Shown here piece by piece: positions 52,391 through 56,633 of a stretch of 56,633 nt of DNA (within the stretch, counting starts at the first letter, position 1; every line of letters starts with the position of its first letter). The position numbers and the translations under genes are program-made. The stretch comes from Prevotella sp. UBA2754 (GTDB lineage: Bacteria; Bacteroidota; Bacteroidia; Bacteroidales; Bacteroidaceae): contig DEJG01000009.1 of the NCBI GenBank assembly GCA_002353295.1, positions 482 through 57,114 of the forward strand. The letters run 5' to 3'. The notes under the pieces were generated by a model. It saw only the letters and a list, made by a program, of their open reading frames with translations, ran no database searches and had not been told where the DNA came from.

Positions 52391-53899
52391 ATGGAAATAG
52401 TTAAGAAATGCGAATGGTGTCATAAGACCTTCATTGGTCAGATGGTCACAGCAAGGTTTTGCAGCAGTAAATGTTGCAATCAGGCTTATAGGTACAAGAG
52501 AAATGTGCAATCAGGCAAGTGCACACCTCCCGACAGCACTATCGATTTGAGTACCTTATCAAGAAGAGTTGACGAGAAGAAGCAGTTCAATGACACGCTG
52601 AAGGATAAACAGTTTCTGTCTCCGTTAGAGACTGCAGAGCTTCTTGGCGTTTGCCGAAGTACTATCTACAATTATCTTGGGCAACATGAACTGAAGGCAA
52701 AGCAATTTCGAGGAAAGACCATCATCAGAAGGAGCGACATTGAAAAACTCTTCGATGAAGCCCCATCCTATAAGAAGCGAGGCAACATCCAAAAGGGAAA
52801 GAAAACTCATAATGACTATTATTCCCTCAAAGAGATGATGGAGAAATTCAAGATCAGTAAGCGAACGGTATTCCGTAGATGTGAACAGTTCGGTATTCCC
52901 CAAATCATTGAAGGGAGAAGAACTTTCTGGAAGAAGAAAGACGTTGACGTGCATTTCGCAGAACTGCTCGTGCAATATGACCTGAAAGACTGGTATAATG
53001 CCAAGCAGATAGAGGAGATTTACGGGATGAAGCGGGCTGCTCTAAACAAATATGCCCTTCGGCATAATGTGCCACGCATCCAGTTTCAGAACATCACTTA
53101 CTTCTCAAAGAGTCATATTGACAACCTCAAACGACTTGCCAAAATACCAGATGGCAACTACTACACCGTTCAGGACATTGTCAAAAGCAGCAGTTTCTCA
53201 ACATCCCAAGTTCGTTACTATGTCAAGAACGAAAAGCTAAGTGTGAAGAGAGTCAACGGACTGTTGCTGATACTGAGGACTGACTGGGATGCATTTGTAA
53301 AACGATACCAGGCAAGCCACCTCTCTGAAGCGCCCAAGCCACAAGAACCCAATCCTTTCTACACCATTGATGAAATTATTGAGAAGTACAAGGTCAAGGA
53401 AACGACCATCTATCGCATTGCCAAAGCGCAGAACATAGATTTCTTTACTATCGGGGATAAGAAATGCTTCCCCAAGACTGGCATCGACAACTATTTCATC
53501 AAGGACAATCTCACCCCAGAACTGACAGAATGGTACTCCAGCGAAGAAATCCAATCGAAATACAACATGACTTACAAGCAAGTCACGACTTTCGTCTGCA
53601 AGCATCATATCCCTCGAAAGTATGTCGGCACAAAGCCCTACTACTCCAAACTGCATGTTGATAAGGAGAAGAACATTCTTCAACCAGAAGACGATTTCAA
53701 GACCATTGAGGAACTAATGTCTATGTATCAGATGACTGTCCATCAGGTAAGAGAGGTTATCCGCTTCTATCATGTGCCAAAGAAGAGGTGTGGCAAGTTC
53801 ATCAAACTCAGTTTACATGATTTCAACCATATCATCGAGGAGCGGAAGCAAGGTATTGTACCGGCTAAATGTAATGAGTTGCCAACAGATCCATCCTAA
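52391..53899 (+). CDS. Protein with seven tandem helix-turn-helix units
   Basis: I start it at 52391 (MEIVKKCEWCHKTFIG); the frame upstream runs through the inverted repeat. The 502-residue protein begins with a cysteine cluster (C7, C10, C24, C28, C29) that looks like a zinc finger. Seven units of about 47 residues follow at 75-121, 143-189, 201-247, 257-303, 323-369, 381-427 and 436-482. Each has the pattern [WFY]-Y-[ST]-x(2)-E-[IL] ... T-[IV]-x(2) ... a beta wing, as in excisionase/MerR-type HTH domains. It is surely DNA-binding. The function is unknown: it may be a regulator, an excisionase-like factor or an architectural protein. Confidence 0.8.
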   Translation: MEIVKKCEWCHKTFIGQMVTARFCSSKCCNQAYRYKRNVQSGKCTPPDSTIDLSTLSRRVDEKKQFNDTLKDKQFLSPLETAELLGVCRSTIYNYLGQHELKAKQFRGKTIIRRSDIEKLFDEAPSYKKRGNIQKGKKTHNDYYSLKEMMEKFKISKRTVFRRCEQFGIPQIIEGRRTFWKKKDVDVHFAELLVQYDLKDWYNAKQIEEIYGMKRAALNKYALRHNVPRIQFQNITYFSKSHIDNLKRLAKIPDGNYYTVQDIVKSSSFSTSQVRYYVKNEKLSVKRVNGLLLILRTDWDAFVKRYQASHLSEAPKPQEPNPFYTIDEIIEKYKVKETTIYRIAKAQNIDFFTIGDKKCFPKTGIDNYFIKDNLTPELTEWYSSEEIQSKYNMTYKQVTTFVCKHHIPRKYVGTKPYYSKLHVDKEKNILQPEDDFKTIEELMSMYQMTVHQVREVIRFYHVPKKRCGKFIKLSLHDFNHIIEERKQGIVPAKCNELPTDPS

Positions 53900-53925
53900 A
53901 ATCCAGTTTATTGTAAGTTTATGGC

Positions 53926-53941
53926 GGTATAAGGATATACT
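53926..53941. promoter_or_regulatory. Palindromic operator upstream of the integrase gene
   Basis: GGTATAAGGATATACT contains the dyad GTATA/TATAC and closely matches the site at 56217-56232. It ends 14 bases before the TAATTTTG box, so a bound protein would cover the -33 region. Confidence 0.65.
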
Positions 53942-53955
53942 GACGATACACTCCC

Positions 53956-53963
53956 TAATTTTG
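53956..53963 (+). promoter_or_regulatory. Promoter -7 box for the integrase
   Basis: TAATTTTG followed by CAGC, 49 bases before the integrase start. Confidence 0.6.
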
Positions 53964-54012
53964 CAGCCAGATTTTCAAAACAGAAGTATAACGCATTAAA
54001 AATTAAAGTATT

Positions 54013-55125
54013 ATGAACACAAGTAACATTTGCACCAAGGTAACCGTTCGCCAGGCTAAGCTCAAAAACGGAATGATTTCACTCTATCTGGATTACTATC
54101 CTGCAATCCGTAACCCCAAAACCATGAAGCCGTCTCGACGCGAGTATCTGGGTATTTACATCTATGCCAGCCCAAAGAACCAGATGGAGATGGAGTTTAA
54201 TAAGGACATGCGCATGAAGGCAGAAGGTATTCGATGCATTCGTGTGCAGTCGCTCATCAATGAGCAGTTCGGATTCCTCGACAAGACAAAGCAAAAGGCT
54301 GACTTCCTCACCTACTTCAAGGAGAAATGTAGAGTAAAGCATGACAGATGGGGCATTGTGTACAAGCATTTTTCAAAGTACGTCAACGGCAAATGTACCT
54401 TTGGCGAGGTCACGATTGAACTATGCCGTGGTTTCCGTGAGTATCTTCTCAATGCCCATCAACTGAAGCACACCAAACAGATGCTTAGTCAGAATTCCGC
54501 TGCCAGCTACTATTCTACCTTCAGAGAACTATTGTATCATGCCTACAGGGAGAAGTGGCTGAACGAGAATATCAGTGAGTATCTTGACAAGATTGACACT
54601 CTTGATACCCATAAGGAATCGCTTACTCTTGGTGAGTTGAAGAAATTGAATAAGACACCATGCAGGATTCCTGCAGTAAAACAGGCTACACTGTTTGCGG
54701 GTTTGACAGGCTTACGTATCAGCGACGTACTAAGACTGAAATGGGAGAATCTTCGCATTGGCAACGATGGAGGCTATGTTATCCAATATCGCATCAAGAA
54801 AACTGGTACCGAAGATACTCTTCCAATTAGCGATGAAGCCTACGAACTCTGTGGTGAACGTAGTACAGGAACGGTTTTCAAAGGACTAAGCTACAGTATT
54901 GTCAGCTACAACCTGAAGGAATGGATAAAAGCCGCAGGCATCGACAAGCACATCACTTTCCACTGTCTCCGTCGAACTTTTGCATCCCTAGAAGTAAGCA
55001 TGGGTACCCCCATCTATACTGTTTCGAAGATGCTCGGTCATAAGAATGTGTCCACGACACAGATATATGCAGACTTAAACGATGCAAACAAGCGCAAGGC
55101 TTCTGAACTCATTTCTCTGAAATAG
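54013..55125 (+). CDS. Tyrosine recombinase (integrase)
   Basis: The 370-residue protein has an N-terminal arm-type/Arm-DNA-binding domain, a SAM-like core-binding domain (~95-195), and a catalytic domain with Arg235 (GLTGLRISDVL), a likely catalytic Lys263, His317-x-x-Arg320 (TFHCLRRTFAS), His343 (LGHKNVS) and nucleophile Tyr352 (TTQIYADL). All catalytic residues are present, so it should be active. It is of the Bacteroidetes conjugative/mobilizable element type and marks this region as an integrative element. Confidence 0.93.
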   Translation: MNTSNICTKVTVRQAKLKNGMISLYLDYYPAIRNPKTMKPSRREYLGIYIYASPKNQMEMEFNKDMRMKAEGIRCIRVQSLINEQFGFLDKTKQKADFLTYFKEKCRVKHDRWGIVYKHFSKYVNGKCTFGEVTIELCRGFREYLLNAHQLKHTKQMLSQNSAASYYSTFRELLYHAYREKWLNENISEYLDKIDTLDTHKESLTLGELKKLNKTPCRIPAVKQATLFAGLTGLRISDVLRLKWENLRIGNDGGYVIQYRIKKTGTEDTLPISDEAYELCGERSTGTVFKGLSYSIVSYNLKEWIKAAGIDKHITFHCLRRTFASLEVSMGTPIYTVSKMLGHKNVSTTQIYADLNDANKRKASELISLK

Positions 55126-55149
55126 CAGAGCATACGAAATCATTAACTA

Positions 55150-55208
55150 TCAAGTCCTATCATCCTTTGTCTCAAGTAATTATGAGACGAAGGATAAGAC
55201 TTGATTTT
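55150..55208 (+). terminator. Long hairpin after the integrase gene
   Basis: Three paired blocks (TCAAGTC/GACTTGA, ATCCTT/AAGGAT, GTCTCA/TGAGAC) around the loop AGTAATTA are followed by ATTTTG. The hairpin could terminate the integrase transcript. Confidence 0.7.
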
Positions 55209-55243
55209 GTGAATGAAAAGTATATTTTTAGCACAAATCATTA

Positions 55244-55296
55244 CTCGTTATCACTAAAAAGCAGTACCTTTGCAGTCAACTTTTTAGGATAACGAG
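55244..55296. repeat. 17/18-nt inverted repeat enclosing a promoter box
   Basis: CTCGTTATCACTAAAAAG (55244-55261) pairs with CTTTTTAGGATAACGAG (55280-55296) except for one unpaired A. The 18-base loop contains TACCTTTG (55265-55272). The right arm ends two bases before the start codon at 55299. Because transcription would start in or after the loop, the repeat cannot fold in the message and is more likely a DNA-level operator. Confidence 0.85.
55265..55272 (+). promoter_or_regulatory. Promoter -7 box for the 284-residue protein
   Basis: TACCTTTG lies in the loop of the inverted repeat, 26 bases before the start codon. Confidence 0.6.
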
Positions 55297-55298
55297 AT

Positions 55299-56153
55299 AT
55301 GAATATCGACGAGTATTTTCACAAGACACTGTTTGTAAGCACTATTATAATAGGGCCAGCTTTAGCAATGACGTTACCATTGGTGTACTGGGTTCAGTAT
55401 AAAGACATGTTGTTTTTCCCAAGTTTCCTTTACTATGTGACGGGAACTGGCTGTATTTCTGCAATGCTGTACTTCGGCTTATACGTTATGCCAGACAGCT
55501 TGAAAAGGCTAAAGGGGAAAAAAAAGCCAACCAAACAAATACTTCTTCTCCCACAACCAACTACTTCCGTAGAAGAAAGCAAGCCTTCAGAAGAACATCA
55601 TACAGCGGAGCCTAATATATATAATAAGGTGGAAGAAGTTCCACCTGTTCTTTCCCCTTCTGTTCCTGATACGATTAGTAAAGCCAACCAAAAAGAGACT
55701 ATGATGTATAAGAAGTTCTACTATACTTACGTGGAGAAATACGTAAGGAAGTATCTGCCCGTTGAGGATGCCCAGATAGTATTGGAGGATATTTACCTGG
55801 CTATTGATAATCGGGCATTGGATCTGATTGTGGATGGACATAAGACTCGTCTTCCCTATGAGGTGAAGGCTACATCAAAATTCAATTCTCTTAATACAGA
55901 AGACATATACCACATTGGCTTTGCCGTGAAGTTCTTCCTCAAAAAGTCTAATGTCTTTGGAGCAACTTTCATAAAAGAAGTATTCCCCTACCAGTTGAGA
56001 GACGTAGAATTCAGTACCGTTACAACAAAGTTGACTTCAAGCGAGTCGAAAAATCCATCTATTCCAATCCCTAAAGTTTGTTGGGGTGACAACCGCAGTA
56101 TATCGAAGAAATTCAGCGGTCATATTACAGAAGAACTTATCAAGCAAATATAA
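55299..56153 (+). CDS. Membrane protein of unknown function in the integrative element
   Basis: I do not recognise this 284-residue protein. It has two membrane helices (residues ~12-30 and ~38-62), a basic linker (KRLKGKKKPTK), a Pro/Glu/Ser-rich spacer (~85-130) and a compact C-terminal domain (from ~136, KKFYYTYVEKYVRKYLPVED). Both termini are probably cytoplasmic. Its own promoter is enclosed in an inverted repeat, and a terminator follows. Position between integrase and HTH genes makes it an element gene, perhaps for conjugation control or element defence; neither is shown. Confidence 0.7.
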   Translation: MNIDEYFHKTLFVSTIIIGPALAMTLPLVYWVQYKDMLFFPSFLYYVTGTGCISAMLYFGLYVMPDSLKRLKGKKKPTKQILLLPQPTTSVEESKPSEEHHTAEPNIYNKVEEVPPVLSPSVPDTISKANQKETMMYKKFYYTYVEKYVRKYLPVEDAQIVLEDIYLAIDNRALDLIVDGHKTRLPYEVKATSKFNSLNTEDIYHIGFAVKFFLKKSNVFGATFIKEVFPYQLRDVEFSTVTTKLTSSESKNPSIPIPKVCWGDNRSISKKFSGHITEELIKQI

Positions 56154-56162
56154 CCTATAATC

Positions 56163-56210
56163 ACTGGGAATAAGCTCAACAGTATAGTTTATTCCCAGTT
56201 TATTTTAGTT
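56163..56210 (+). terminator. Terminator after the 284-residue protein gene
   Basis: The 11-bp stem ACTGGGAATAA/TTATTCCCAGT with a 15-base loop is followed by TTATTTTAGTTTAT. Confidence 0.75.
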
Positions 56211-56216
56211 TATAGC

Positions 56217-56232
56217 GGTATTGGGATATACC
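56217..56232. promoter_or_regulatory. Palindromic operator upstream of the terminal HTH gene
   Basis: GGTATTGGGATATACC carries the dyad GGTAT/ATACC and matches the integrase site at 53926. Flanking bases (CAGTTTATT before, GATA further after) also agree, and the spacing to the promoter box is again 14 bases. Confidence 0.65.
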
Positions 56233-56246
56233 GTTGATAAACCCTG

Positions 56247-56254
56247 TTCCTTTG
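56247..56254 (+). promoter_or_regulatory. Promoter -7 box for the terminal HTH gene
   Basis: TTCCTTTG (one base off TAnnTTTG) followed by CAGC, as at the integrase promoter. Confidence 0.5.
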
Positions 56255-56287
56255 CAGCGATGTTCCACTAAAGGGACAGGATAAAAA

Positions 56288-56633
56288 ATGTTAGAACAAC
56301 AAATTCAGAATCTGACAGAGAAAGTCGATCAGCTTACACAACTCGTTTATGAGTTGTCTAAAATGACTACTCCTATTGAGCAGTCATCAGTATCTAACCG
56401 CCATGTCCTCACCGACATTCAAGGAGCCATGCGTATTACTGGTAAGGCAAAGCCCACCATCTATGCCAATGCCCGTAAAGGTATCATCCCCCACTACAAA
56501 AGAGGAAATAAACTCTACTTCTATGAGGATGAACTATACAAATGGATTGAGGGAGGGAAACAAGACTGCTATGGCATCAATTCCGAAGAGATGCTGAAAG
56601 AGATTCGGCAGCGAGTTCATCATCTGCCCAGTA
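56288..56633 (+). CDS. HTH (excisionase-type) DNA-binding protein, partial
   Basis: ATG 56288 opens a frame that runs off the window end (115 complete codons). It starts with a short coiled coil (MLEQQIQNLTEKVDQLTQLV) followed by an HTH_17/excisionase-like domain (~40-90, RITGKAKPTIYANARKGIIP, then HYKRGNKLYFYEDELYKWIE). Proteins like this often accompany integrases in Bacteroidetes mobile elements. The shared operator suggests coregulation with the integrase. Confidence 0.8.
   Translation, partial: MLEQQIQNLTEKVDQLTQLVYELSKMTTPIEQSSVSNRHVLTDIQGAMRITGKAKPTIYANARKGIIPHYKRGNKLYFYEDELYKWIEGGKQDCYGINSEEMLKEIRQRVHHLPS

Overview
The window looks like a chromosomal stretch of a Bacteroidales bacterium, most likely a Prevotella-type (Prevotellaceae) genome. 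The evidence is the repeated TAnnTTTG promoter box (TACCTTTG, TATCTTTG, TAATTTTG) upstream of many genes, weak or absent Shine-Dalgarno sequences, a moxR-DUF58-batA-batBC-batDE operon, CstA, a fused SudAB-type flavoprotein, a C69 dipeptidase, and short KKxYxxP peptides next to a surface protein. Positions 1 to about 52,070 read as ordinary core genome. From about 52,070 to the window end is one end of what looks like an integrative element, with a tyrosine recombinase and DNA-binding proteins.

Layout. 1-2457: a glycosyltransferase and the tRNA methylthiotransferase MtaB (minus strand). 2725-5353: a small lipoprotein, the rpsF-rpsR-rplI operon, an unlisted 58-residue membrane protein, an SGNH hydrolase and tRNA-Asp. 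5421-10325: a minus-strand operon engB, ABC-F ATPase, recR, membrane protein, glycosyltransferase, GNAT. 10662-12869: a surface protein with two InlB-type B repeats between two short peptides, behind a promoter carrying a run of nine G. 13193-14583: pyrBI. 14604-19946: cstA, nadC, M23 peptidase and C69 dipeptidase. 20040-24462: a GHL10-like glycosidase, an HAD phosphatase, pepD and a GNAT. 24457-34255: the Bat operon, led by an MBL-fold hydrolase and ended by a PAP2 phosphatase. 34339-42897: a lipoprotein, a TamA/BamA-like protein, an RNA methyltransferase, maf, a KdsC-like phosphatase, a DUF2520 protein, a nitroreductase and two envelope proteins. 43032-52069: prmA, serS, the SudAB-like protein, a DUF486 protein, a PP-loop/PD40 fusion, a nucleoside phosphorylase and mnmE.

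The most interesting part is 52,070-56,633. A protein with seven tandem helix-turn-helix units (52391-53899) lies behind a 321-base region. That region contains a perfect 16-bp inverted repeat bracketing a promoter box, a pair of 17-bp repeats, and five tandem 10-bp repeats (TTGGACANNN, one helical turn apart). The integrase gene and the last HTH gene share a palindromic operator (GGTATNNGGATATACY) placed exactly 14 bp upstream of their promoter boxes. The 284-residue membrane protein between them has its promoter box in the loop of a 17/18-nt inverted repeat. Together these suggest a tightly regulated, possibly switchable, control module next to the 3' end of mnmE. The whole interpretation is inference from sequence pattern.

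Elsewhere the main points are possible slipped-strand switches (a G9 promoter tract, a G8 tract in a glycosyltransferase, a 4x8-bp repeat in the BatD signal peptide), a candidate 74-nt small RNA at about 37.8 kb, a promoter sequence present in three copies, and in-frame fusions whose second half begins with an internal signal-peptide-like segment.
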